Assembly (NCBI GenBank): GCA_023665865.1
Contig: JAMPDC010000001.1
Span: 150,134-214,133 of the forward strand
Length of the DNA: 64,000 bases
Origin: Staphylococcus sp.
GTDB lineage: Bacteria; Bacteroidota; Bacteroidia; Bacteroidales; Muribaculaceae
Reading direction: 5' to 3'
A program made the position numbers and the translations under genes. This document shows, in pieces, positions 8,378 to 16,568 of this stretch. Every line of letters begins with the position of its first letter. The stretch's first letter is position 1. The notes beneath the pieces were generated by a model. The model was not told where the DNA came from. It did not search any database and saw only the letters and a program-made list of their open reading frames with translations.

Positions 8378-9062
8378 GAAAATCACCATAGCCATCGACG
8401 GCTACTCTTCCTCAGGGAAAAGCACTATGGCACGCCGTCTGGCTCAGACCATCGGCTACCGCTATATTGACTCAGGCGCCATGTATCGCGCTGTCACACT
8501 CTATGCTATGCGCAACGGTATGATCCATCCTGACGGTTCTGTAGATACCGACAAGCTCATTGACGCCCTGCCCGAAATCCACGTTGATTTCAAAGTTGAT
8601 GGAGACGGTCAGCTCACGATGCTCAACGGATCTGTGGTCGAGGAAGAGATCCGCTCGCTTGAGGTCTCAAACCATGTATCCCCAGTTGCTGCTATTCCAG
8701 AAGTGCGCCACGCACTTGTCAAGATGCAGCGCGAGATGGGTAAATCGAAGGGTATTGTGATGGATGGGCGTGACATTGGGACAGTGGTCTTTCCTGAGGC
8801 TGAGATGAAGGTGTTTTGCAACGCCACTCCTGAACGCCGTGCCGAGCGTCGCTTCAACGAACTGCTCGAGAAGGGTGCCGATGTCACTTATGAAGAGGTT
8901 CTCGCCAACGTAATGGAGCGCGACCACATTGACATGACACGCAAAGAAAGTCCGCTCCGCTGCGCCGAAGATGCCGTCATGCTCGACAATTCAGCCATGT
9001 CTATCCAGCAGCAGAATGAATGGCTGCTCAGCCTCTACAACTCGATCATAAATCAACAGTAG
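8367..9062 (+). CDS. cmk: Cytidylate kinase
   Basis: Phosphorylates CMP and dCMP with ATP. The 231-residue protein starts MNSEKITIAIDGYSSSGKST, with the P-loop at about 12-20, and continues with YIDSGAMYRAVT, the MDGRDIGTVVFP nucleotide-binding segment and RRFNELLEKG (lid region). The reading frame stays open further upstream, but the ATG at 8367, just inside the end of porQ, gives the family's normal N-terminus. Confidence 0.97.
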   Translation: MNSEKITIAIDGYSSSGKSTMARRLAQTIGYRYIDSGAMYRAVTLYAMRNGMIHPDGSVDTDKLIDALPEIHVDFKVDGDGQLTMLNGSVVEEEIRSLEVSNHVSPVAAIPEVRHALVKMQREMGKSKGIVMDGRDIGTVVFPEAEMKVFCNATPERRAERRFNELLEKGADVTYEEVLANVMERDHIDMTRKESPLRCAEDAVMLDNSAMSIQQQNEWLLSLYNSIINQQ

Positions 9063-9120
9063 CGACAACTTGCTGCCACTACGTTATATTTACCTCTGCC
9101 TCATACACTTTTTTTGAATT

Positions 9121-10020
9121 TTGGATACAAGAATACCCGTCATAGAAATAGATGCACGCTCCGGCTTCTGCCACGGAGTGGTCACAGCAATCCGCAAAGC
9201 AGAGGAGGAGCTTGAGCGCAACGATGAACCCCTGTATTGCCTCGGCGACATCGTCCACAACAGTGATGAGGTGGAGCGTCTTGAAAAAAAAGGTCTTTCT
9301 ACCATCACCCATGACGACCTCCGGCGCCTATCCTCGGCCAAAGTCCTTCTGAGAGCACACGGCGAACCTCCGTCAACCTATCAGCTTGCCCGGGAGCGAA
9401 ACATCGAGATCATCGACGCGACCTGTCCGGTTGTACTACAGTTGCAACGACGCATCAAGGCTGCCTACGACACCCTCTCGCCACGTCCACAGATAGTGAT
9501 TTACGGCAAAGCAGGACATGCTGAGGTCAACGGCCTTGTCGGACAGACAAACGGCGAAGCGATTGTGGTCGAGAACCCCGGCCAGCTCTCACGCATTGAC
9601 TTCTCACGCGACATTGCTCTCTATTCCCAGACGACAATGTCTCTACAGGGGCTCGCCGAAATGGTTAAGGAGATAAACCAACGTATTGCCCCCGGAGTCT
9701 CTTTCACCTACCACGACACCATTTGCCGTCAGGTAGCAAACAGGGTTGACCATCTGCGGGAATTTGCCCGCCGCCACGACGTGATTCTCTTCGTAGCCGG
9801 GGCAAAGAGCAGCAACGGGAAAGTTCTCTATAATGAATGTAAGAACGTCAATGACCGTTCGCACCTTGTCTCCAATCCTAAAGACTTCCGTCCCGAATGG
9901 CTCGACAATGCCGGCAGTATCGGCATCTGCGGTGCCACATCCACACCGCGTTGGCTGATGGAACAAGTGCGTGATGCAGCTGCTGACGCCGTCGGAGCAC
10001 CGAACGGAAATAATCGATAG
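9121..10020 (+). CDS. ispH: 4-hydroxy-3-methylbut-2-enyl diphosphate reductase
   Basis: Last enzyme of the MEP isoprenoid pathway, an Fe-S protein producing IPP and DMAPP. The three conserved cysteines are visible: C17 in SGFCHGVVTAI, the Cys in DATCPVV, and the Cys in HDTICRQVANR. 299 residues is normal for the family. The start is TTG at 9121; no ATG fits, and the family N-terminus begins a few residues before SGFC. Follows cmk by 58 bp in the same direction. ispF of the same pathway is at 62257. Confidence 0.95.
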   Translation: MDTRIPVIEIDARSGFCHGVVTAIRKAEEELERNDEPLYCLGDIVHNSDEVERLEKKGLSTITHDDLRRLSSAKVLLRAHGEPPSTYQLARERNIEIIDATCPVVLQLQRRIKAAYDTLSPRPQIVIYGKAGHAEVNGLVGQTNGEAIVVENPGQLSRIDFSRDIALYSQTTMSLQGLAEMVKEINQRIAPGVSFTYHDTICRQVANRVDHLREFARRHDVILFVAGAKSSNGKVLYNECKNVNDRSHLVSNPKDFRPEWLDNAGSIGICGATSTPRWLMEQVRDAAADAVGAPNGNNR

Positions 10021-10025
10021 CGCGG

Positions 10026-10529
10026 ATGGAAAATTTTGTAGCTATCGACGTAGAGACTGCCAACAATGAGCCATCGTCAATATGTGCGATCGGAGCCGTC
10101 AAAGTGATCGACGGCTGTATAGTCGACCGCTTTTATGAACTCGTAAAGCCTGAACCAGAATATTATTTCCGACATTTCACAGAAAACATCCACGGTATCG
10201 GACGTGAGGACACTGAAAACGCGAGGGTGTTCTGCGACGTATGGCGCGATATACATACCCGGCTCATCGGCCACCTCCCGCTCGTTGCCCACAACAAGGC
10301 TTTCGACGAGCGCTGCATACGCGCTGCCCACCGCGTCTATGGCATGGACTATCCCGATTATGATTTTCTCTGCACCCTTGCTGCATCCAAACGGCGCTTT
10401 CCCCGCACTCTACTGACATCCTACTCGCTCCCATATGTATGCGAGTTTCTCGGTATCCCTTTCCATAATCATCACAACGCGCTCGCCGATGCTGAAGCTT
10501 GCGCTAAAATCGCCATGACAATCCTATGA
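10026..10529 (+). CDS. DEDDh 3'-5' exonuclease (DnaQ/epsilon-like)
   Basis: A 167-residue single-domain exonuclease. Motif ExoI is AIDVETA (D and E), ExoII lies in HNKAFDERC, and ExoIII is HNALADAEACAKIA with His and Asp, making it a DEDDh enzyme. The length equals the bare catalytic domain, so it is a stand-alone exonuclease rather than a full polymerase subunit. It follows ispH by 5 bp and overlaps the next gene by 4 bp (ATGA), so it is part of an operon. Confidence 0.88.
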   Translation: MENFVAIDVETANNEPSSICAIGAVKVIDGCIVDRFYELVKPEPEYYFRHFTENIHGIGREDTENARVFCDVWRDIHTRLIGHLPLVAHNKAFDERCIRAAHRVYGMDYPDYDFLCTLAASKRRFPRTLLTSYSLPYVCEFLGIPFHNHHNALADAEACAKIAMTIL

Positions 10530-10885
10530 TCAATCTCAACAGATATGCCATCAGGCTGACAGCACTTGTCACATCAACACTTTTTCTCATCATCTCACTC
10601 CCTTCGTGCTCCCGGTGCAGCGACATTGTATCCTCTGCGAAACAAGAGAAAGTATCAGTCAAAGTCAAGGATCACAAAGCCTATTCGCTCGGCGAGGAAC
10701 ACGCCCAACAGCTACTCATGAACGCCGACGATGAAGACAAAGTACAGGACAACCTGCTTGAAATCCAAGCCCGCATCAGCAACATCCGGTCAAAGCTCGG
10801 CGCGCAGTCCGCGGCAGACTACGAACGTGGATTCACTGACTATCTCAAGGCCAACAACGACTCGCTCGCAAAAATAATTTTCTAA
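10526..10885 (+). CDS. Small predicted lipoprotein of unknown function
   Basis: 119 residues. The N-terminus (about 1-28) is a hydrophobic signal ending in SLPSC, a lipobox with the cysteine at residue 28. The mature part is charged and helical, with no domain I recognise: KVKDHKAYSLGEEHAQQLL, then ISNIRSKLGAQSAADYERGF. Translation is probably coupled to the exonuclease gene through the ATGA overlap. Confidence 0.7.
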   Translation: MINLNRYAIRLTALVTSTLFLIISLPSCSRCSDIVSSAKQEKVSVKVKDHKAYSLGEEHAQQLLMNADDEDKVQDNLLEIQARISNIRSKLGAQSAADYERGFTDYLKANNDSLAKIIF

Positions 10886-10913
10886 ATTTTTACAAAATTT
10901 TAAAACACCTCCG

Positions 10914-10945
10914 TTTGCAACTCCCTACAGAGTTGACTATCTTTG
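10914..10945 (+). promoter_or_regulatory. Promoter of thrC
   Basis: TTTG (10914-10917), 20 bases, then TATCTTTG (10938-10945): full match. The predicted leader is about 19 bases, leaving no room for attenuation. Confidence 0.7.
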
Positions 10946-10969
10946 CCAGACCTATTCTGACATACCATA

Positions 10970-12280
10970 ATGGACTTTTACAGCACAAACGGACAAAGCC
11001 GACATGCTTCGCTCGAAGAAGCTGTCATGACCGGGTTGGCTCCCGATGGAGGACTCTTCATGCCGGAGCGTATCCCGGTTATTCCCCGTGCATTCTTCAA
11101 TAATATAGCCGAGATGTCGGTCAGCGACATAGCTTATGTAGTGGCGACGACTGTCCTTGGTGAGGACATCGAGGCTTCCGAGCTTAAACAGATAGTCTTT
11201 GATACATTCTCTTTTGAGATACCGTTGCGCAACGTCGACAACGACATCTATGCGCTCGAACTATTCCACGGCCCGACTCTCGCATTCAAGGATGTCGGTG
11301 CCCGTTTTCTCGCGCGCATCATCAGCCACTATTCACGCCCACACGACAAGGAAGTCAACGTACTTGTCGCCACTTCAGGAGACTCTGGAGGCGCCGTTGC
11401 AGCCGGTTTCCATAAAGTCCCCGGAGTAAAAGTCTTCGTTCTCTATCCCGAACGTGGTCTTAGCGCTCTCCAGCGCCACCAGTTCACCTCTCTTGGCGAC
11501 AATGTCTATCCGATAGAGATAATGGGCACGTTTGACGACTGCCAGAGAGTGGTGAAAGAAGCCTTTACTGATGAGAATCTCCGTGAGGACATGCACATAA
11601 CCTCAGCCAACTCAATCAATGTCTGCCGTCTGTTACCGCAGATGTTCTACTACTTTTATGGCTACAGCCAATTCCTGCGCCATGAAGGAGAAACAGCCGA
11701 TGGTGTTGTCGTCTCTGTGCCTTGCGGCAATCTCGGCAATCTTACGGCCGGACTTCTCGCCCGCAAAATGGGCCTTCCGATCAAGCGCTTTGTTGTGGCA
11801 AACAATCGCAATGCCGCATTGTCCAACTATCTGAAAACCGGCGTCTTCCGGTCACACGTCCCCTACCGGACCATAGCCTGCGCAATGGATGTCGGCAATC
11901 CTTCGAACTTCGCCCGCATCCTTGATCTATATAATGGTGACTATGAAGCGATCCGGAATGATATGCACGGCTATGCTCTGGACGACGAGGAGATAGCAGA
12001 CAGCATACGCCGGATTTACCATGACAACAACTACATCATGGATCCGCACGGTGCCACAGCCTATGAAGCACTCCGCCGTGACCTCAGGCCGGAAGAAAAA
12101 GGCATATTTCTCGCCACAGCCCATCCGGCCAAATTTCCGCGTACTTTAGAGAGCCTGACCGGGGTGACATTCAAAGAATTAGAAGTCCCACAACCAAACG
12201 GAGCCGCCGAGCACCATACCACACCCCGTATCACTCCTTCGCTGCCGGCGCTGAAAAAAGTTTTGCTTTCCGCAACATAA
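10970..12280 (+). CDS. thrC: Threonine synthase
   Basis: PLP enzyme that converts O-phosphohomoserine to threonine. 436 residues. The N-terminal segment SLEEAVMTGLAPDGGLFMPE is typical of the bacterial class, LAFKDVGARFLAR holds the PLP lysine, and ATSGDSGGAVAAGF and PCGNLGNLTAGLLA are cofactor phosphate-binding loops. It has its own promoter and no homoserine pathway gene beside it. Confidence 0.96.
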   Translation: MDFYSTNGQSRHASLEEAVMTGLAPDGGLFMPERIPVIPRAFFNNIAEMSVSDIAYVVATTVLGEDIEASELKQIVFDTFSFEIPLRNVDNDIYALELFHGPTLAFKDVGARFLARIISHYSRPHDKEVNVLVATSGDSGGAVAAGFHKVPGVKVFVLYPERGLSALQRHQFTSLGDNVYPIEIMGTFDDCQRVVKEAFTDENLREDMHITSANSINVCRLLPQMFYYFYGYSQFLRHEGETADGVVVSVPCGNLGNLTAGLLARKMGLPIKRFVVANNRNAALSNYLKTGVFRSHVPYRTIACAMDVGNPSNFARILDLYNGDYEAIRNDMHGYALDDEEIADSIRRIYHDNNYIMDPHGATAYEALRRDLRPEEKGIFLATAHPAKFPRTLESLTGVTFKELEVPQPNGAAEHHTTPRITPSLPALKKVLLSAT

Positions 12281-12296
12281 ATCAATTCTTTTTTGT

Positions 12297-12304
12297 TAAA
12301 TTTG
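12297..12304 (+). promoter_or_regulatory. -7 box before the gene at 12381
   Basis: TAAATTTG is an exact TAnnTTTG match 17 bases after the thrC stop. No -33 element at the right distance. It predicts a leader of about 70 bases. Confidence 0.45.
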
Positions 12305-12380
12305 CATTATGGCTTGACTATGCAAGCCACTTCATTGTTTCAACAACGATTTTTACAAACCCCTTAAACCCTGAAACGTA

Positions 12381-12749
12381 ATGGCTTCCAACAAACGTCT
12401 TCTCAAAAAAGAAATCCGCATAGTCTGCGGCGCTCTTGCCGGTGAGTGTGTCATCGCAAAGATCACAATGCCGTCAATCAACCCCGAGACTCTCAACGAG
12501 ATCATCTATGAACTCGCAGAACTTCAGGAAAACGCCCTGCGCCGCACCAACTTCGACTTCCCGCAGTCGTCAAAGGCATTTGAAAACGCTCACGAATATC
12601 GCAAGGCCCGCGCTGCATATTTCGCAGCAGCCTATGGCAAGCTCAAGGCTGAATTTAACGACCACATCGACGCAATCATCAAAAAGATGAACGCAGCTCT
12701 CCCCGCAGAGCAGAAAGAAGCCAACAAAGCTGCTGCAAAAGCGAAATAA
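12381..12749 (+). CDS. Conserved hypothetical helical protein
   Basis: 122 residues, cytoplasmic (no signal or membrane segment), mostly helical and rich in Ala, Lys and Glu. It begins MASNKRLLKKEIRIVCGALAG and ends in a lysine/alanine tail (KEANKAAAKAK). I do not recognise a domain. It lies 18 bp before an acyltransferase gene in the same direction, possibly as one transcript. Confidence 0.75.
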   Translation: MASNKRLLKKEIRIVCGALAGECVIAKITMPSINPETLNEIIYELAELQENALRRTNFDFPQSSKAFENAHEYRKARAAYFAAAYGKLKAEFNDHIDAIIKKMNAALPAEQKEANKAAAKAK

Positions 12750-12767
12750 AAACCCAACAGAAGGCCA

Positions 12768-13304
12768 ATGTCACTGAGCAAATTCATCCTTAAGATTTTC
12801 GGATGGGAAGTGAAATGTAGCGTCCCAGATTATGATAAATGTATAATCTGTGTCGCCCCACACACATCCAACTGGGACTTTGTACTCGGCAAACTGGCCT
12901 ATTGGTCACTCGGACGTCAAGCCGGCTTCCTCATCAAAGAGACCTGGTTTTTCTTCCCGATGAATCTACTATTCAAGGCGTTGGGGGGGATTCCGGTCCC
13001 CCGACGCCGTGGATCGTCACTCTCGGAGACTCTAATCGAACGTTTCAAGGAGTCAAAGCGCATGTCGCTTGCCATCACTCCTGAAGGGACTCGCTCACGT
13101 GTCAGCGAATGGCGGACAGGCTTTCTCCATATAGCCTACGAAGCCAGGGTACCCATTGTCCTCGGCGCTATTGATGCCGCTACAAAAACAATCTTTCTCG
13201 AACGCACTTTCACCCCTACAGGTGACTTCCAGGCCGACATGAAGGCCATCAAAGAATACTATCGTAATTTCACGGGCATCATCCCGGAAAATTTCACCGT
13301 CTGA
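12768..13304 (+). CDS. PlsC-type 1-acyl-glycerol-3-phosphate acyltransferase family protein
   Basis: 178 residues with the acyltransferase motifs: H-x4-D as HTSNWD at about 32-37 (catalytic His and Asp) and PEGTRSR (motif III) at about 105-111. The protein lacks an extra membrane helix and is shorter than PlsC (about 240), so it is a compact member whose acceptor may be lysophosphatidate or another lipid. It is followed after 5 bp by an omega-amidase gene, probably co-transcribed. Confidence 0.82.
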   Translation: MSLSKFILKIFGWEVKCSVPDYDKCIICVAPHTSNWDFVLGKLAYWSLGRQAGFLIKETWFFFPMNLLFKALGGIPVPRRRGSSLSETLIERFKESKRMSLAITPEGTRSRVSEWRTGFLHIAYEARVPIVLGAIDAATKTIFLERTFTPTGDFQADMKAIKEYYRNFTGIIPENFTV

Positions 13305-13309
13305 TCAGA

Positions 13310-14110
13310 ATGAAAATCTGCGCAATTCCGATGGACATCGCCTATGCCGATGTCGAGAACAATCTCATCACCGCGGCCCACCAGCTCAACCAAGTCGAGC
13401 CGGACACAGACATCGTGGTGTTACCGGAACTGTTCACAACAGCTTTCATCCCTGATGCAAAAACCATCGCTGAGACAGCCGAGACCAACTCAGGCCACAC
13501 CGTCGACAGCATCAAGCGTTGGGCCCAGTATTTCGGCTTTGCCATAGCCGGAAGTTTCCTCGCAACAGACGGAAACGGACACTACTTCAACCGGGCGTTC
13601 TTTGTCGAACCGATGGGCGATGTGACATTTACCGACAAGCGTCACCTCTTCCCACTCTCGACCGAAAATGCCTCCTATACACCCGCCTCTACCCTTCCCC
13701 AGACCATTCGTTTCCGTGGATGGAACATACGGATGGTTGTCTGCTATGATCTCCGGTTCCCCGTATGGACGAGGAATCATCCTGAAAATCTCTACGACCT
13801 GCTCCTTGTGCCCTCTAATTGGCCGGTCTCACGCCAGAAACAATATCATCTGCTGCTGAGTGCCCGTGCCGTCGAAAATCAGATATACACCGTCGGGTGC
13901 AACCGCACGGGTTCCGACAAATACGGCGATTATCTGACCGGAATGACATGCGTTTTCGATAATCTTGGAGATGAAATCCGCGAGACCCGTCGAAACGGCC
14001 ATGTCTACGCACTACTTGACCTTACAAACCTTAAAGAAGGCCGCGAACGCTTCCCTGCTTACCGCTCTACCGACCGTTTTTCTATTGATCTGACACCTGA
14101 GAAGCGCTGA
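13310..14110 (+). CDS. Carbon-nitrogen hydrolase, omega-amidase (YafV/Nit2-like)
   Basis: 266-residue nitrilase-superfamily amidase. The catalytic triad is visible: Glu in VLPELFTTAF, Lys in FTDKRHLFPL, Cys in VVCYDLRFPVW. The DKRHLF and CYDLRFP segments fit the YafV group, which hydrolyses alpha-ketoglutaramate and related omega-amides in methionine salvage or transamination. The exact substrate is inferred from that likeness only. Confidence 0.88.
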   Translation: MKICAIPMDIAYADVENNLITAAHQLNQVEPDTDIVVLPELFTTAFIPDAKTIAETAETNSGHTVDSIKRWAQYFGFAIAGSFLATDGNGHYFNRAFFVEPMGDVTFTDKRHLFPLSTENASYTPASTLPQTIRFRGWNIRMVVCYDLRFPVWTRNHPENLYDLLLVPSNWPVSRQKQYHLLLSARAVENQIYTVGCNRTGSDKYGDYLTGMTCVFDNLGDEIRETRRNGHVYALLDLTNLKEGRERFPAYRSTDRFSIDLTPEKR

Positions 14111-14333
14111 TACACCAACCTAACCTAAAAGTCTACCCTACACGTAGTCAGCTTCGTTAGCTCTATCTGTTCTTCATTCTTCTATCTTAATTTCATTTTT
14201 CTGTATGACCGGTTCATTTCGGCCATAAAAACGCATACTTTTCATTTTTTTTGAGAAATATTCGCATCTTTTGGCTGAACCTTCTTAGCTTTAATCCGTT
14301 ATATTGACATCTAACGTAACGAATAAAAACACA

Positions 14334-14495
14334 ATGGAAATGGAAAACAAAGACAAATTTAGCACTGTACATGATGATTTTTTTGGTAACATCGTTGGAA
14401 CTATTGTCCAGACAGTCAAAAAAATCCCCCCGAAATCCTCAGTAACAACAGATTTTGTTGCCGAATGGTCTGTACCAGCCATCGGACAGCCGTAG
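14334..14495 (+). CDS. Small 53-residue hypothetical peptide
   Basis: Starts at ATG 14334, read MEMENKDKF, with an amphipathic middle (DDFFGNIVGTIVQTVKKI) and a tail ending SVPAIGQP. No cysteine, no signal peptide, no family I know. Support comes from the open frame, its position in an otherwise empty 490-bp gap, and a perfect terminator 34 bases downstream. No strong promoter is seen; TAGCTTTA at 14286-14293 is a near match. Confidence 0.4.
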   Translation: MEMENKDKFSTVHDDFFGNIVGTIVQTVKKIPPKSSVTTDFVAEWSVPAIGQP

Positions 14496-14528
14496 TATCA
14501 TTCTCCTGCTCTACTCCATAACAACAAC

Positions 14529-14570
14529 AGAATCCGCATTGCACCATTCACTCTCTGCAATGCGGATTCT
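14529..14570 (+). terminator. Perfect 15-bp hairpin terminator after the small peptide gene
   Basis: Arms AGAATCCGCATTGCA (14529-14543) and TGCAATGCGGATTCT (14556-14570) pair without mismatch around a 12-base loop. The following T-content is modest (CTATTTGTGT). It separates the small ORF from the convergent hslR gene. Confidence 0.7.
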
Positions 14571-14596
14571 CTATTTGTGTCACAGACCGGACCGTC

Positions 14597-15022
14597 TCAA
14601 TCCTCGTCGTCAATATCGTCAAGGAAATCCATATCCCAGCCATCGGACATTGACTCCGTGAACTGCGCCAACTCTCGGCCTTCTCGCTTGGTCGGACGCC
14701 CAAGACCTTTGCGACGGTCAATAAAACCTGATATCTTCACCACCTCAAGCAGATCAAGCTCGCTCTTTGGAGTGATATTCTCCATGTAGTCAGGGACGAG
14801 TTTGGCTCCGAGACGATTTTGAGCCAACTGGAGCACCCGGAACGAATAGGTCACAGGTGGTTTCCTGACATTAATGACATCTCCGACCTTCACCGTGCGC
14901 GAAGGCTTAGCTATGACATTGCCGATGTAGACACGGCCTTTCTTGCAGGCTTCAGTCGCTACTGTGCGCGTCTTGAACACACGCATCGCCCACAACCATT
15001 TGTCGACTCTAACTTCGTTCAT
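14597..15022 (-). CDS. hslR: S4-domain RNA-binding protein, Hsp15 family
   Basis: 141 residues. The S4 domain is at the N-terminus: VRVDKWLWAMRVFKTRTVATEACKKGRVYIGN, residues about 3-35. Hsp15 binds stalled 50S subunits carrying nascent-chain tRNA and helps recycle them. The C-terminal tail is acidic (FLDDIDDED). It follows pth by 10 bp on the same strand, an apt neighbour because Pth releases peptidyl-tRNA. Confidence 0.9.
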   Translation of the reverse strand: MNEVRVDKWLWAMRVFKTRTVATEACKKGRVYIGNVIAKPSRTVKVGDVINVRKPPVTYSFRVLQLAQNRLGAKLVPDYMENITPKSELDLLEVVKISGFIDRRKGLGRPTKREGRELAQFTESMSDGWDMDFLDDIDDED

Positions 15023-15032
15023 GCTCGCAATT

Positions 15033-15599
15033 CTATTTATTATTATAGGTATTCATAGCAATCTGGATTCCGGCCAGACAGAAAGTCTTGACAGCATCGA
15101 CCGCCAGTTCAATCCTGGCGCCCATCGCCTTCTCTTCATCTTCTGAAAAACGACCGAGAACATAGTCAATCTGAGTGCCCCGCGGGAAATCATTACCTAT
15201 GCCGAACTTCAGACGCGGGTAGTCCTGCGTGCCGAGCATCTGGGCTATATTCTTCAGACCGTTATGACCGGCATCACTACCTCTTGGCTTTATACGGATT
15301 GCTCCAAAGGGCAACGAACAGTCATCGACTATCACAAGAATCTGTGCATTGTCGGCAATACCCTCCTTCTCCTTCCAGTATCTGACAGCATTACCTGAAA
15401 GGTTCATATAGGTTGAAGGCTTGAGTATCACAAGCTGTACATTCTTGACCCTCGCACGGGCAATGTCGCCATAACGCTCGGTGGTAAAGACTGCGCCACA
15501 ACTTTCGGCGAGCGCATCCGCCACCCGGAAACCCGCATTATGGCGAGTCATGGCATACTCCGGACCGATGTTTCCAAGACCGACGATTAGATATTTCAT
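15033..15599 (-). CDS. pth: Peptidyl-tRNA hydrolase
   Basis: Cleaves peptidyl-tRNA released from ribosomes. 188 residues with the family start [20 protein letters not shown] (Asn10 and catalytic His20), the Asp of [28 protein letters not shown], and GQ-type tail absent as usual. Lies between rplY and hslR; the terminator after rplY means pth may need its own promoter, which I did not find. Confidence 0.97.
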   Translation of the reverse strand: MKYLIVGLGNIGPEYAMTRHNAGFRVADALAESCGAVFTTERYGDIARARVKNVQLVILKPSTYMNLSGNAVRYWKEKEGIADNAQILVIVDDCSLPFGAIRIKPRGSDAGHNGLKNIAQMLGTQDYPRLKFGIGNDFPRGTQIDYVLGRFSEDEEKAMGARIELAVDAVKTFCLAGIQIAMNTYNNK

Positions 15600-15629
15600 T
15601 AACTTATAAATGCGCTTGTTATAATTTCA

Positions 15630-15685
15630 GATAAATAAACAACAGACTTTCTCTCCGTTATGTTTAACTTTGAGAAAATCTGTTG
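15630..15685 (-). terminator. Intrinsic terminator of rplY
   Basis: On the minus strand CAACAGATTTTCTC (15672-15685) pairs with GAGAAAGTCTGTTG (15640-15653), 14 positions with one G-U, followed by a T-rich tract (TTTATTTATC). It lies between rplY and pth. Confidence 0.75.
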
Positions 15686-15709
15686 CTATGTTTTGACTAA
15701 GCAATCTGC

Positions 15710-16357
15710 TTACTGAGCGTTGGCCTGAGCACCACGGGCAGCACGGGTGAGCTGAACGGCGCAGACAACTGCATTCTTGGCATTCATCAGTTCGAGGCCC
15801 TCGAAGTGGAGGTCGCCGATCTGGAGAGTCTTGCCGAGACCGAGGTGGTCAACGTTGATGACAACGCGCTCAGGGATTTCAGTATAGATAGCCTTCACGC
15901 GGATTTTCTTCATTGAAAGGTTGAGCTTACCACCGGCCTTAACACCCTCAGCGTGGCCTTCGAGCTTAACGGGAACTTCGATAGCGACGGGCTTCTTGTC
16001 GTTCACTTCGAGAAGGTCCATGTGGAGGATGGTATCCTTAACAGGATGGAACTGGATATCCTTGAGGACAGCCATACGGGTCTCACCGTTGACGGTAAGT
16101 TCGATAGCATAGATATCGGGGGTGTAAACCAACTTGCGGACTGCATCCTGGCTGACAACGAGGTCAGTTGTGATGAGGCCCTTGCCATTGCCGATTTCAA
16201 CGATTTTTTCGCCGGGCTTAAGAGCTTTTTCGTAAGGAAGAGCTACGATTTCGCCGCCGTTGAGGACTACGGGAATTTTGTTTTCTTGACGGAGGGCTTT
16301 GGCAGCCTTTTTGCCGAGGTCAGTACGGGGCTCAGCGTTCAGTTGAAATGTCTTCAT
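15710..16357 (-). CDS. rplY: Ribosomal protein bL25, long Ctc form
   Basis: 215 residues, the long (CTC/general stress) form: an N-terminal 5S-rRNA-binding L25 domain (about 1-92, FQLNAEPRTDLGKKAAKALRQ) and a C-terminal beta domain (about 100-190, HMDLLEVNDKKPVAIEVPV). The C-terminal tail is Ala-rich. Binds 5S rRNA in the large subunit. A near-perfect -7 box lies about 90 bases upstream. Confidence 0.95.
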   Translation of the reverse strand: MKTFQLNAEPRTDLGKKAAKALRQENKIPVVLNGGEIVALPYEKALKPGEKIVEIGNGKGLITTDLVVSQDAVRKLVYTPDIYAIELTVNGETRMAVLKDIQFHPVKDTILHMDLLEVNDKKPVAIEVPVKLEGHAEGVKAGGKLNLSMKKIRVKAIYTEIPERVVINVDHLGLGKTLQIGDLHFEGLELMNAKNAVVCAVQLTRAARGAQANAQ

Positions 16358-16443
16358 TTCTGATTGGATTTTTTTTAATTTGTGTTACTAAAAATTAAGA
16401 TGCTCCTTAATTTCCCATCACACGGGATGCTAAAAAGCGACTG

Positions 16444-16451
16444 CAAAGTTA
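16444..16451 (-). promoter_or_regulatory. -7 box of rplY
   Basis: TAACTTTG on the minus strand, exact match; the -33 element is weak. It predicts a leader of about 80 bases containing a short TTAAGGAGCATCTTAA inverted repeat. Confidence 0.5.
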
Positions 16452-16495
16452 CGAATTTCCGTCCTGTTTCCATCATCCAATTCACATAGTTTAAC

Positions 16496-16531
16496 AAAAA
16501 AAAGACCTCCCGGCTATTAAACCGGGAGGTC
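16496..16531 (-). terminator. Intrinsic terminator of the receptor-lipoprotein operon
   Basis: A perfect 10-bp stem, GACCTCCCGG / CCGGGAGGTC (16504-16513 and 16522-16531), with an 8-base loop, followed on the minus strand by eight T (16496-16503). Confidence 0.92.
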
Positions 16532-16568
16532 GGCAGAGTATTATCTGATATGTTCTGCGAACAGAATC

